Assembly (NCBI RefSeq): GCF_019279795.1
Contig: NC_056729.1
Location: 1,861,424,055 to 1,861,488,054 of the forward strand
From: Protopterus annectens
Lineage: Eukaryota > Chordata > Ceratodontiformes > Protopteridae
Direction of reading: 5' to 3'
DNA length: 64,000 nt
The notes below the pieces were generated by a model. That model saw only the letters and a list, made by a program, of their open reading frames with translations, had not been told where the DNA came from and made no database searches. The stretch's first letter is position 1. Each line of letters starts with the position of its first letter. The position numbers and the translations under genes are program-made. Shown piece after piece: positions 10,706 through 24,833 of this stretch.

Positions 10706-11777
10706 TCATCATTCTAAGGTCATCCTACAGGTTTGTACGAATGTATCATCTCTTTTCCCTAAACGTCATAAGATACTTGGTGCTTTCTTTCTGCATGATG
10801 CTACTTAGCAGAGTGTTGTGGTTTTTGTAGGTTATTGTCTGTCCTGCCTGTATTGTAGGTATTTTCTAATCTGGCTGTCTTTGTGTGGTCTGTTTCCTTT
10901 TAGGTTTTGTGAACATTAATAAACCATACTTTGTAATAAATGTATAAAACATCTAATCTGTTTATATATATGATATATCCAAAAATGTATCCATGATCAG
11001 AGTGTGCAGTTACTGTTAAGAGGCACTGTTTAACGGGATATTTTTTTACAAGAAAAAACAACATATATTTTTAACCTCTATAAAACATAACAGGTCTCCT
11101 TTTGTCAGCTTTATCAGTAAGCTTCACAGAATATGACTCAGCAGTGGTAGCCCTTTGTAAATTGCATCTGAAAATAAATGTCTTACTTAAATGTTACTGG
11201 TCTGTCTTCTTCCAGAGCCTTACTAGTGTGGCTGTAAACATTAAGCCATTGATTGTGGCATTGACTTGCCTTTTCCTACTTTTAATTTGTGTATGGTTGT
11301 TCCGGTCTAAAATTCAGTATCTTCTCATCGCTTTATGTAGAAGAACATTATAAATTAAACTGTTTTGAATCCTGTTTTTGTTGTGGTCCATCACTTAGAA
11401 GTTATGTATTTACATGCTACATAAGGTCACGTGGTATAATGCAGCCTGCAGAATAAGCACTTTTAAAGAGTGAGAGCATCTGCATTTACTGCAATGAATT
11501 TTGTGAGTACCCGCAACAGATTTCACTACTGAAGTTGCTGTTAACTAGCAGCTGCCTAAGAAAGGTGGTTTGAAGTATAAATGAGCAAAAATTTCACTGT
11601 GATTGAAAATTCTTGGGTATATCTAGCTGATGTTTCTTGGAGTGGAGTATGAATAAACCCCAATGTAGAACCTCAGTAGTACATGCAGCAAGGTGCTATG
11701 GCCAAAAGAGGGGTGGGCCATTGTTATGGTGGTTAACCTTAGCATATGCTGATGGATGCTGGCTGTAAGAGAATCTA
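10705..11777. other. Unrecognised sequence with polyadenylation-like motifs
   Basis: AATAAA-like motifs occur at about 10917-10945, so a 3' UTR is conceivable, but no coding exon precedes it within view. An 83-codon open stretch at 11102-11353 contains one hydrophobic segment and no recognisable family. Nothing else seen. Confidence 0.4.
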
Positions 11778-12215
11778 TCTGGTTAGAGAAAGAAGCCCTT
11801 CTTATGGTACTAGTGGTGGAGGTCTCTGGTTAAAGAACCCTTCCTTGCAGTACTGGTGGTGTGGGGTCTCTGGTTAAAGAATCCTTCCTTGCAGTACTAG
11901 TGGTGGAGGTCTCTGGTTAAGAAAGAAGTCTTTCTTACAGTAGTAGTGGTGGTGGGGTCTCTAGTTAAAGAATCCTTCCTTGCAGTACTAGCGGTGGTGG
12001 GGTCTCTGGTTAAAGAATCCTTTCTTGCAGTACAAGTAGTGGGGGTCTTAAAGAATCCTTCCTTGTAGTACTAGTAGTGGGGGTCACTGGTTAAAGAATC
12101 CTTCCTTGCAGTACTAGTGTTGGGGTCTCTGGACTAAAGAATCCTTCCTTGCAGTACTAGTGGTGGGGTTCTCTGGTTAAAGAATCCTTCCATCCTTGCG
12201 GTAGTAATGTTGGGG
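11778..12215 (+). repeat. 43-bp degenerate minisatellite
   Basis: About ten imperfect copies, 43-45 bp apart, of 'GGTCTCTGGTTAAAGAATCC' followed by 'TTCCTTGCAGTACTAGTGGT'. Units differ by small indels and substitutions, so the array is old. It ends about 290 bp before the 82-bp satellite and shares no sequence with it. The 12216-12500 gap holds nothing recognised. Confidence 0.9.
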
Positions 12216-12501
12216 GGGTCTCTCTACTGGTGAAGTACTGTAATGCCAGGAAAGCAGCAGCTGCAGCAGTCACCAAAGCAAATGCCTGGGTGTAAGAGGA
12301 CTTTTCCAAGTTTATGGTGAATAACCCTCAGAAAACCTACTAGCTATGCAAAAACAAAAGTATCACAAGGGATTTGTAATCATGAGTATATACATATCCT
12401 CTCTCTCCAGATAACAATGCTAAAACCATGGAATATATTCTTTGATGGACTTCCTCAAAAATCAATAATGAAAACATAGCTGGTGGCAATAATATAGATT
12501 G

Positions 12502-15500
12502 GAAAATGGCAAACCACAATCTGAAAATCTAGCCAGTAATATACATCTGTGCAAGTTTACCCATCTTATAACCACACCAACTGGATATCACAAAGGCACA
12601 ATTAGAAAAGTCAGCCAATAATATACACCTATACAAGTTCGCCCATCTTATACCTACACCAGGTGGATATCACAAAGGCACAATTAGACAATCCAGCCAA
12701 TAATATACACCTATACAAGTTCACCCATCTTATACCTACACCAGGTGGATATCACAAAGGCACAATTAGACAATCCAGCCAATAATATACACCTATACAA
12801 GTTCGCCCATCTTATACCTACACCAGGTGGATGTCACAAAGGCACAATTAGACAATCCAGCCAATAATATACACCTATACAAGTTAAGCCCATCTTATAC
12901 CTACACCAGGTGGATATCACAAAGGCACAATTAGACAATCCAGCCAATAATATACACCTATACAAGTTCGCCCATCTTATACCTACACCAGGTGGATGTC
13001 ACAAAGGCACAATTAGACAATCCAGCCAATAATATACACCTATACAAGTTCGCCCATCTTATACCTACACCAGGTGGATATCACAAAGGCACAATTAGAC
13101 AATCCAGCCAATAATATACACCTATACAAGTTCACCATCTTATACCTACACCAGGTGGATATCACAAAGACACAATTAGACAATCCAGCCAATAATATAC
13201 ATCTATACAAGTTAAGCCCATCTTATACCTACACCAGGTGGATATCACAAAGACACAATTAGACAATCCAGCCAATAATATACACCTATACAAGTTCACC
13301 CATCTTATACCTACACCAGGTGGATATCACAAAGGCACAATTAGACAATCCAGCCAATAATATACATCTATACAAGTTCGCCCATCTTATACCTACACCA
13401 GGTGGATATCACAAAGGCACAATTAGACAATCCAGCCAATAATATACACCTATACAAGTTCGCCCATCTTATACCTACACCAGGTGGATATCACAAAGGC
13501 ACAATTAGACAATCCAGCCAATAATATACATCTATACAAGTTCACATCTCTTATACCTACACCAGGTGGATATCACAAAGGCACAATTAGACAATCCAGC
13601 CAATAATATACACCTATACAAGTTCACCCATCTTATACCTACACCAGGTGGATATCACAAAGACACAATTAGACAATCCAGCCAATAATATACACCTATA
13701 CAAGTTCACCCATCTTATACCTACACCAGGTGGATATCACAAAGGCACAATTAGACAATCCAGCCAATAATATACACCTATACAAGTTCACCATCTTATA
13801 CCTACACCAGGTGGATATCACAAAGACACAGTTAGATAGTCCAACCAGTAATGTACATCTAGACAAGTTAGCCCATCTTATACCTACACCAGGTGGATAT
13901 CACAAAGGCACAATTAGACAATCCAGCCAATAATATACACCTATACAAGTTCACCCATCTTATACCTACACCAGGTGGATATCACAAAGGCACAATTAGA
14001 CAATCCAGCCAATAATATACACCTATACAAGTTCGCCCATCTTATACCTACACCAGGTGGATGTCACAAAGGCACAATTAGACAATCCAGCCAATAATAT
14101 ACATCTATACAAGTTCGCCCATCTTATACCTACACCAGGTGGATATCACAAAGGCACAATTAGACAATCCAGCCAATAATATACACCTATACAAGTTCGC
14201 CCATCTTATACCTACACCAGGTGGATATCACAAAGGCACAATTAGACAATCCAGCCAATAATATACACCTATACAAGTTCGCCCATCTTATACCTACACC
14301 AGGTGGATATCACAAAGGCACAATTAGACAATCCAGCCAATAATATACACCTATACAAGTTCGCCCATCTTATACCTACACCAGGTGGATATCACAAAGA
14401 CACAATTAGACAATCCAGCCAATAATATACATCTATACAAGTTCGCCCATCTTATACCTACACCAGGTGGATATCACAAAGACACAATTAGACAATCCAG
14501 CCAATAATATACACCTATACAAGTTCACCCATCTTATACCTACACCAGGTGGATATCACAAAGGCACAATTAGACAATCCAGCCAATAATATACATCTAT
14601 ACAAGTTCGCCCATCTTATACCTACACCAGGTGGATATCACAAAGGCACAATTAGACAATCCAGCCAATAATATACACCTATACAAGTTCGCCCATCTTA
14701 TACCTACACCAGGTGGATATCACAAAGGCACAATTAGACAATCCAGCCAATAATATACATCTATACAAGTTCGCCCATCTTATACCTACACCAGGTGGAT
14801 ATCACAAAGGCACAATTAGACAATCCAGCCAATAATATACATCTATACAAGTTCACCCATCTTATACCTACACCAGGTGGATATCACAAAGGCACAATTA
14901 GACAATCCAGCCAATAATATACACCTATACAAGTTCGCCCATCTTATATCTACACCAGGTGGATGTCACAAAGACACAATTAGACAATCCAGCCAATAAT
15001 ATACACCTATACAAGTTCACCCATCTTATACCTACACCAGGTGGATATCACAAAGGCACAATTAGACAATCCAGCCAATAATATACACCTATACAAGTTC
15101 GCCCATCTTATACCTACACCAGGTGGATATCACAAAGGCACAATTAGACAATCCAGCCAATAATATACATCTATACAAGTTCACCCATCTTATACCTACA
15201 CCAGGTGGATATCACAAAGGCACAATTAGACAATCCAGCCAATAATATACACCTATACAAGTTCACCCATCTTATACCTACACCAGGTGGATATCACAAA
15301 GGCACAATTAGACAATCCAGCCAATAATATACACCTATACAAGTTCGCCCATCTTATACCTACACCAGGTGGATATCACAAAGGCACAATTAGACAATCC
15401 AGCCAATAATATACATCTATACAAGTTCGCCCATCTTATACCTACACCAACTGGATATCACAAAGGCACAATTAGAAAAGTCAGCCAATAATATACACCT

Positions 15501-18500
15501 ATACAAGTTCGCCCATCTTATACCTACACCAGGTGGATATCACAAAGGCACAATTAGACAATCCAGCCAATAATATACACCTATACAAGTTAAGCCCATC
15601 TTATACCTACACCAGGTGGATATCACAAAGGCACAATTAGACAATCCAGCCAATAATATACATCTATACAAGTTCGCCCATCTTATACCTACACCAGGTG
15701 GATATCACAAAGGCACAATTAGACAATCCAGCCAATAATATACACCTATACAAGTTTGCCCATCTTATACCTACACCAGGTGGATATCACAAAGGCACAA
15801 TTAGACAATCCAGCCAATAATATACACCTATACAAGTTCGCCCATCTTATACCTACACCAGGTGGATATCACAAAGGCACAATTAGACAATCCAGCCAAT
15901 AATATACACCTATACAAGTTCACCCATCTTATACCTACACCAGGTGGATATCACAAAGGCACAATTAGACAATCCAGCCAATAATATACACCTATACAAG
16001 TTAAGCCCATCTTATACCTACACCAGGTGGATATCACAAAGGCACAATTAGACAATCCAGCCAATAATATACATCTATACAAGTTCACCCATCTTATACC
16101 TACACCAGGTGGATATCACAAAGGCACAATTAGACAATCCAGCCAATAATATACACCTATACAAGTTTGCCCATCTTATACCTACACCAGGTGGATATCA
16201 CAAAGGCACAATTAGACAATCCAGCCAATAATATACATCTATACAAGTTAAGCCCATCTTATACCTACACCAGGTGGATATCACAAAGGCACAATTAGAC
16301 AATCCAGCCAATAATATACACCTATACAAGTTCGCCCATCTTATACCTACACCAGGTGGATATCACAAAGGCACAATTAGACAATCCAGCCAATAATATA
16401 CACCTATACAAGTTCGCCCATCTTATACCTACACCAGGTGGATATCACAAAGGCACAATTAGACAATCCAGCCAATAATATACACCTATACAAGTTCGCC
16501 CATCTTATACCTACACCAGGTGGATATCACAAAGGCACAATTAGACAATCCAGCCAATAATATACACCTATACAAGTTCGCCCATCTTATACCTACACCA
16601 GGTGGATATCACAAAGGCACAATTAGACAATCCAGCCAATAATATACACCTATACAAGTTCGCCCATCTTATACCTACACCAGGTGGATATCACAAAGGC
16701 ACAATTAGACAATCCAGCCAATAATATACACCTATACAAGTTCGCCCATCTTATACCTACACCAGGTGGATATCACAAAGGCACAATTAGACAATCCAGC
16801 CAATAATATACACCTATACAAGTTCAGCCCATCTTATACCTACACCAGGTGGATATCACAAAGGCACAATTAGACAATCCAGCCAATAATATACACCTAT
16901 ACAAGTTCGCCCATCTTATACCTACACCAGGTGGATATCACAAAGGCACAATTAGACAATCCAGCCAATAATATACACCTATACAAGTTCGCCCATCTTA
17001 TACCTACACCAGGTGGATATCACAAAGGCACAATTAGACAATCCAGCCAATAATATACACCTATACAAGTTCGCCCATCTTATACCTACACCAGGTGGAT
17101 ATCACAAAGGCACAATTAGACAATCCAGCCAATAATATACACCTATACAAGTTAGCCCATCTTATACCTACACCAGGTGGATATCACAAAGGCACAATTA
17201 GACAATCCAGCCAATAATATACACCTATACAAGTTCGCCCATCTTATACCTACACCAGGTGGATATCACAAAGGCACAATTAGACAATCCAGCCAATAAT
17301 ATACACCTATACAAGTTCGCCCATCTTATACCTACACCAGGTGGATATCACAAAGGCACAATTAGACAATCCAGCCAATAATATACACCTATACAAGTTC
17401 ACCCATCTTATACCTACACCAGGTGGATATCACAAAGGCACAATTAGACAATCCAGCCAATAATATACACCTATACAAGTTCGCCCATCTTATACCTACA
17501 CCAGGTGGATATCACAAAGGCACAATTAGACAATCCAGCCAATAATATACATCTATACAAGTTCAGCCCATCTTATACCTACACCAGGTGGATATCACAA
17601 AGGCACAATTAGACAATCCAGCCAATAATATACACCTATACAAGTTCACCCATCTTATACCTACACCAGGTGGATATCACAAAGGCACAATTAGACAATC
17701 CAGCCAATAATATACACCTATACAAGTTCACCCATCTTATACCTACACCAGGTGGATATCACAAAGGCACAATTAGACAATCCAGCCAATAATATACACC
17801 TATACAAGTTAAGCCCATCTTATACCTACACCAGGTGGATATCACAAAGGCACAATTAGACAATCCAGCCAATAATATACACCTATACAAGTTCGCCCAT
17901 CTTATACCTACACCAGGTGGATATCACAAAGGCACAATTAGACAATCCAGCCAATAATATACACCTATACAAGTTCACCCATCTTATACCTACACCAGGT
18001 GGATATCACAAAGGCACAATTAGACAATCCAGCCAATAATATACACCTATACAAGTTCGCCCATCTTATACCTACACCAGGTGGATATCACAAAGGCACA
18101 ATTAGACAATCCAGCCAATAATATACACCTATACAAGTTCGCCCATCTTATACCTACACCAGGTGGATATCACAAAGGCACAATTAGACAATCCAGCCAA
18201 TAATATACACCTATACAAGTTAAGCCCATCTTATACCTACACCAGGTGGATATCACAAAGGCACAATTAGACAATCCAGCCAATAATATACACCTATACA
18301 AGTTCGCCCATCTTATACCTACACCAGGTGGATATCACAAAGGCACAATTAGACAATCCAGCCAATAATATACATCTATACAAGTTCACCCATCTTATAC
18401 CTACACCAGGTGGATATCACAAAGGCACAATTAGACAATCCAGCCAATAATATACATCTATACAAGTTAAGCCCATCTTATACCTACACCAGGTGGATAT

Positions 18501-21500
18501 CACAAAGGCACAATTAGACAATCCAGCCAATAATATACACCTATACAAGTTCACCCATCTTATACCTACACCAGGTGGATATCACAAAGGCACAATTAGA
18601 CAATCCAGCCAATAATATACACCTATACAAGTTCGCCCATCTTATACCTACACCAGGTGGATATCACAAAGGCACAATTAGACAATCCAGCCAATAATAT
18701 ACACCTATACAAGTTCGCCCATCTTATACCTACACCAGGTGGATATCACAAAGGCACAATTAGACAATCCAGCCAATAATATACACCTATACAAGTTCAC
18801 CATCTTATACCTACACCAGGTGGATATCACAAAGGCACAATTAGACAATCCAGCCAATAATATACACCTATACAAGTTCACCCATCTTATACCTACACCA
18901 GGTGGATATCACAAAGGCACAATTAGACAATCCAGCCAATAATATACACCTATACAAGTTCGCCCATCTTATACCTACACCAGGTGGATATCACAAAGGC
19001 ACAATTAGACAATCCAGCCAATAATATACACCTATACAAGTTCACCCATCTTATACCTACACCAGGTGGATATCACAAAGGCACAATTAGACAATCCAGC
19101 CAATAATATACACCTATACAAGTTCGCCCATCTTATACCTACACCAGGTGGATATCACAAAGGCACAATTAGACAATCCAGCCAATAATATACATCTATA
19201 CAAGTTAAGCCCATCTTATACCTACACCAGGTGGATATCACAAAGGCACAATTAGACAATCCAGCCAATAATATACACCTATACAAGTTTGCCCATCTTA
19301 TACCTACACCAGGTGGATATCACAAAGGCACAATTAGACAATCCAGCCAATAATATACACCTATACAAGTTCACCCATCTTATACCTACACCAGGTGGAT
19401 ATCACAAAGGCACAATTAGACAATCCAGCCAATAATATACATCTATACAAGTTCACCCATCTTATACCTACACCAGGTGGATATCACAAAGGCACAATTA
19501 GACAATCCAGCCAATAATATACACCTATACAAGTTCGCCCATCTTATACCTACACCAGGTGGATATCACAAAGGCACAATTAGACAATCCAGCCAATAAT
19601 ATACACCTATACAAGTTTGCCCATCTTATACCTACACCAGGTGGATATCACAAAGGCACAATTAGACAATCCAGCCAATAATATACACCTATACAAGTTC
19701 GCCCATCTTATACCTACACCAGGTGGATATCACAAAGGCACAATTAGACAATCCAGCCAATAATATACACCTATACAAGTTCCCATCTTATACCTACACC
19801 AGGTGGATATCACAAAGGCACAATTAGACAATCCAGCCAATAATATACACCTATACAAGTTCGCCCATCTTATACCTACACCAGGTGGATATCACAAAGG
19901 CACAATTAGACAATCCAGCCAATAATATACACCTATACAAGTTCACCCATCTTATACCTACACCAGGTGGATATCACAAAGGCACAATTAGACAATCCAG
20001 CCAATAATATACACCTATACAAGTTCGCCCATCTTATACCTACACCAGGTGGATATCACAAAGGCACAATTAGACAATCCAGCCAATAATATACACCTAT
20101 ACAAGTTCGCCCATCTTATACCTACACCAGGTGGATATCACAAAGGCACAATTAGACAATCCAGCCAATAATATACACCTATACAAGTTCGCCCATCTTA
20201 TACCTACACCAGGTGGATATCACAAAGGCACAATTAGACAATCCAGCCAATAATATACACCTATACAAGTTCGCCCATCTTATACCTACACCAGGTGGAT
20301 ATCACAAAGGCACAATTAGACAATCCAGCCAATAATATACACCTATACAAGTTCGCCCATCTTATACCTACACCAGGTGGATATCACAAAGGCACAATTA
20401 GACAATCCAGCCAATAATATACACCTATACAAGTTTACCCATCTTATACCTACACCAGGTGGATATCACAAAGGCACAATTAGACAATCCAGCCAATAAT
20501 ATACACCTATACAAGTTCGCCCATCTTATACCTACACCAGGTGGATATCACAAAGACACAATTAGACAATCCAGCCAATAATATACACCTATACAAGTTC
20601 GCCCATCTTATACCTACACCAGGTGGATATCACAAAGACACAATTAGACAATCCAGCCAATAATATACATCTATACAAGTTCACCCATCTTATACCTACA
20701 CCAGGTGGATATCACAAAGGCACAATTAGACAATCCAGCCAATAATATACATCTATACAAGTTCACCCATCTTATACCTACACCAGGTGGATATCACAAA
20801 GGCACAATTAGACAATCCAGCCAATAATATACATCTATACAAGTTCACCCATCTTATACCTACACCAGGTGGATATCACAAAGGCACAATTAGACAATCC
20901 AGCCAATAATATACATCTATACAAGTTCACCCATCTTATACCTACACCAGGTGGATATCACAAAGGCACAATTAGACAATCCAGCCAATAATATACACCT
21001 ATACAAGTTCGCCCATCTTATACCTACACCAGGTGGATATCACAAAGGCACAATTAGACAATCCAGCCAATAATATACATCTATACAAGTTCACCCATCT
21101 TATACCTACACCAGGTGGATATCACAAAGGCACAATTAGACAATCCAGCCAATAATATACACCTATACAAGTTCGCCCATCTTATACCTACACCAGGTGG
21201 ATATCACAAAGGCACAATTAGACAATCCAGCCAATAATATACATCTATACAAGTTCACCCATCTTATACCTACACCAGGTGGATATCACAAAGGCACAAT
21301 TAGACAATCCAGCCAATAATATACACCTATACAAGTTCACCCATCTTATACCTACACCAGGTGGATATCACAAAGGCACAATTAGACAATCCAGCCAATA
21401 ATATACACCTATACAAGTTCGCCCATCTTATACCTACACCAGGTGGATATCACAAAGGCACAATTAGACAATCCAGCCAATAATATACACCTATACAAGT

Positions 21501-24266
21501 TCACCCATCTTATACCTACACCAGGTGGATATCACAAAGGCACAATTAGACAATCCAGCCAATAATATACACCTATACAAGTTCACCCATCTTATACCTA
21601 CACCAGGTGGATATCACAAAGGCACAATTAGACAATCCAGCCAATAATATACACCTATACAAGTTAAGCCCATCTTATACCTACACCAGGTGGATATCAC
21701 AAAGGCACAATTAGACAATCCAGCCAATAATATACACCTATACAAGTTCACCCATCTTATACCTACACCAGGTGGATATCACAAAGGCACAATTAGACAA
21801 TCCAGCCAATAATATACACCTATACAAGTTCGCCCATCTTATACCTACACCAGGTGGATATCACAAAGGCACAATTAGACAATCCAGCCAATAATATACA
21901 CCTATACAAGTTCGCCCATCTTATACCTACACCAGGTGGATATCACAAAGGCACAATTAGACAATCCAGCCAATAATATACACCTATACAAGTTCGCCCA
22001 TCTTATACCTACACCAGGTGGATATCACAAAGGCACAATTAGACAATCCAGCCAATAATATACACCTATACAAGTTAACCCATCTTATACCTACACCAGG
22101 TGGATATCACAAAGGCACAATTAGACAATACAGCCAATAATATACACCTATACAAGTTGGCCCATCTTATACCTACACCAGGTGGATATCACAAAGGCAC
22201 AATTAGACAATCCAGCCAATAATATACACCTATACAAGTTCGCCCATCTTATACCTACACCAGGTGGATATCACAAAGGCACAATTAGACAATCCAGCCA
22301 ATAATATACACCTATACAAGTTCGCCCATCTTATACCTACACCAGGTGGATATCACAAAGGCACAATTAGACAATCCAGCCAATAATATACACCTATACA
22401 AGTTAAGCCCATCTTATACCTACACCAGGTGGATATCACAAAGACACAATTAGACAATCCAGCCAATAATATACACCTATACAAGTTCACCCATCTTATA
22501 CCTACACCAGGTGGATATCACAAAGGCACAATTAGACAATCCAGCCAATAATATACACCTATACAAGTTCACCCATCTTATACCTACACCAGGTGGATAT
22601 CACAAAGGCACAATTAGACAATCCAGCCAATAATATACACCTATACAAGTTCGCCCATCTTATACCTACACCAGGTGGATATCACAAAGGCACAATTAGA
22701 CAATCCAGCCAATAATATACACCTATACAAGTTAAGCCCATCTTATACCTACACCAGGTGGATATCACAAAGGCACAATTAGACAATCCAGCCAATAATA
22801 TACACCTATACAAGTTCACCCATCTTATACCTACACCAGGTGGATATCACAAAGGCACAATTAGACAATCCAGCCAATAATATACACCTATACAAGTTCG
22901 CCCATCTTATACCTACACCAGGTGGATATCACAAAGACACAATTAGACAATCCAGCCAATAATATACACCTATACAAGTTCACCCATCTTATACCTACAC
23001 CAGGTGGATATCACAAAGACACAATTAGACAATCCAGCCAATAATATACACCTATACAAGTTCACCCATCTTATACCTACACCAGGTGGATATCACAAAG
23101 GCACAATTAGACAATCCAGCCAATAATATACACCTATACAAGTTCGCCCATCTTATACCTACACCAGGTGGATATCACAAAGACACAATTAGACAATCCA
23201 GCCAATAATATACACCTATACAAGTTCACCCATCTTATACCTACACCAGGTGGATATCACAAAGGCACAATTAGACAATCCAGCCAATAATATACACCTA
23301 TACAAGTTCACCCATCTTATACCTACACCAGGTGGATATCACAAAGGCACAATTAGACAATCCAGCCAATAATATACACCTATACAAGTTCACCCATCTT
23401 ATACCTACACCAGGTGGATATCACAAAGGCACAATTAGACAATCCAGCCAATAATATACATCTATACAAGTTCACCCATCTTATACCTACACCAGGTGGA
23501 TATCACAAAGGCACAATTAGACAATCCAGCCAATAATATACACCTATACAAGTTCACCCATCTTATACCTACACCAGGTGGATATCACAAAGGCACAATT
23601 AGACAATCCAGCCAATAATATACACCTATACAAGTTCACCCATCTTATACCTACACCAGGTGGATATCACAAAGGCACAATTAGACAATCCAGCCAATAA
23701 TATACATCTATACAAGTTCGCCCATCTTATACCTACACCAGGTGGATATCACAAAGACACAATTAGACAATCCAGCCAATAATATACATCTATACAAGTT
23801 CACCCATCTTATACCTACACCAGGTGGATATCACAAAGGCACAATTAGACAATCCAGCCAATAATATACATCTATACAAGTTCACCCATCTTATACCTAC
23901 ACCAGGTGGATATCACAAAGGCACAATTAGACAATCCAGCCAATAATATACATCTATACAAGTTAAGCCCATCTTATACCTACACCAGGTGGATATCACA
24001 AAGGCACAATTAGACAATCCAGCCAATAATATACACCTATACAAGTTCGCCCATCTTATACCTACACCAGGTGGATATCACAAAGGCACAATTAGACAAT
24101 CCAGCCAATAATATACATCTATACAAGTTCGCCCATCTTATACCTACACCAGGTGGATATCACAAAGGCACAATTAGACAATCCAGCCAATAATATACAC
24201 CTATACAAGTTCACCCATCTTATACCTACACCAGGTGGATATCACAAAGGCACGATTAGACAATTA
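12502..24266 (+). repeat. 82-bp satellite array, about 143 copies
   Basis: A single head-to-tail array of about 11.76 kb. The monomer starts 'GGATATCACAAAGGCACAAT' and ends 'CTTATACCTACACCAGGT'. The spacing is 82 bp (for example 12665 to 12747), with 81- and 83-bp variants. Monomers are highly similar. The recurrent variants are GGC/GAC after 'CAAA', CACCT/CATCT, and a variable block that reads TTCGCCC, TTCACCC, TTTGCCC or TTAAGCCC. The left-edge unit (12502-12582) is strongly diverged and the last unit breaks at about 24266. Because 82 is not a multiple of 3 no frame stays open; the short open stretches in it are not genes. No spacers, so not a CRISPR. Confidence 0.99.
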
Positions 24267-24399
24267 ACTCTCAGTTTAGATCTTAATAAGTTACCAAAGC
24301 AACAGCCTCAAAACACATCATTATACCCTGGTAAGAAAATGTACCATTTTTCATAAAAACAGTTATTAACAAACTACATCTTCTTAACTGGGGATCAGA

Positions 24400-24725
24400 G
24401 TGACAGAGCAGATAGTGGTGTTGTCACCTCACAGCATGAGGTTCTTCAGTTTGATACTTCGCTAGGGTGCCTTCTGTGCAGAGTCTGCATGTCCTCCCTG
24501 TGTTCGTGTGGGTTTCCTCAGAGTGTTCCAGTTTCTTCCCACATTCAAAAGACATGCAGTAGGTGGATTGGACACTCTAAATTGGCTGTAGGTGTGGAAG
24601 AACTACCATGGCAAGGTTAGCTACCCGGTGGTGTAGACCTTGGCTCTAGATGATTGTCACTGCTGAAGTGACATCTCAGCCCCATGTGCAAAACTGGGAA
24701 AATGGGTTGTGTGTGGATGGATTGA
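24400..24725 (+). mobile_element. tRNA-like SINE, decayed
   Basis: The plus strand has 'GTTGTCACCTCACAGCATGA', then a B-box-like 'CAGTTTGATAC', then the body 'GAGTCTGCATGTCCTCCCTG', 'GGGTTTCCTCAGAGTGTTCC' and 'AAAAGACATGCAGTAGGTGG'. The body matches the middle of the SINE at 340-679 read on its minus strand. The distal part ('GGTGTAGACCTTGGCTCTAG...TGAAGTGACA') matches 52925-52985. I infer one SINE family with these parts. Confidence 0.65.
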
Positions 24726-24833
24726 AGACCATCTCCATAGGTGATGCTGCCTCCGAGTTCAGTAAACTCTTCTTAGGTGTATTAAACACTCCAGCACCCT
24801 CATAATAAAGAGTCAGAGCCAACCCTGTCTCAT

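Noticed and set aside
10401-10830. Cys/Val-rich and Thr/His-rich proteins of 70-135 residues
   Set aside because: Translations of the GT microsatellite in several frames and both strands.
11102-11353. 83-residue protein with a hydrophobic segment
   Set aside because: No recognisable family, no splice or promoter context, and the length is expected by chance in this A/T-rich DNA.
12502-24266. CRISPR-like regular repeat array
   Set aside because: Units are contiguous 82-bp satellite monomers with no unique spacers, in a vertebrate context, and no cas genes are present.
13074-24356. Short open frames encoding 'MDITKAQLDNPANNIHLYKF' repeats
   Set aside because: They arise where 81- or 83-bp satellite variants chain frames together; 82-bp monomers shift frame each unit and no gene structure exists.
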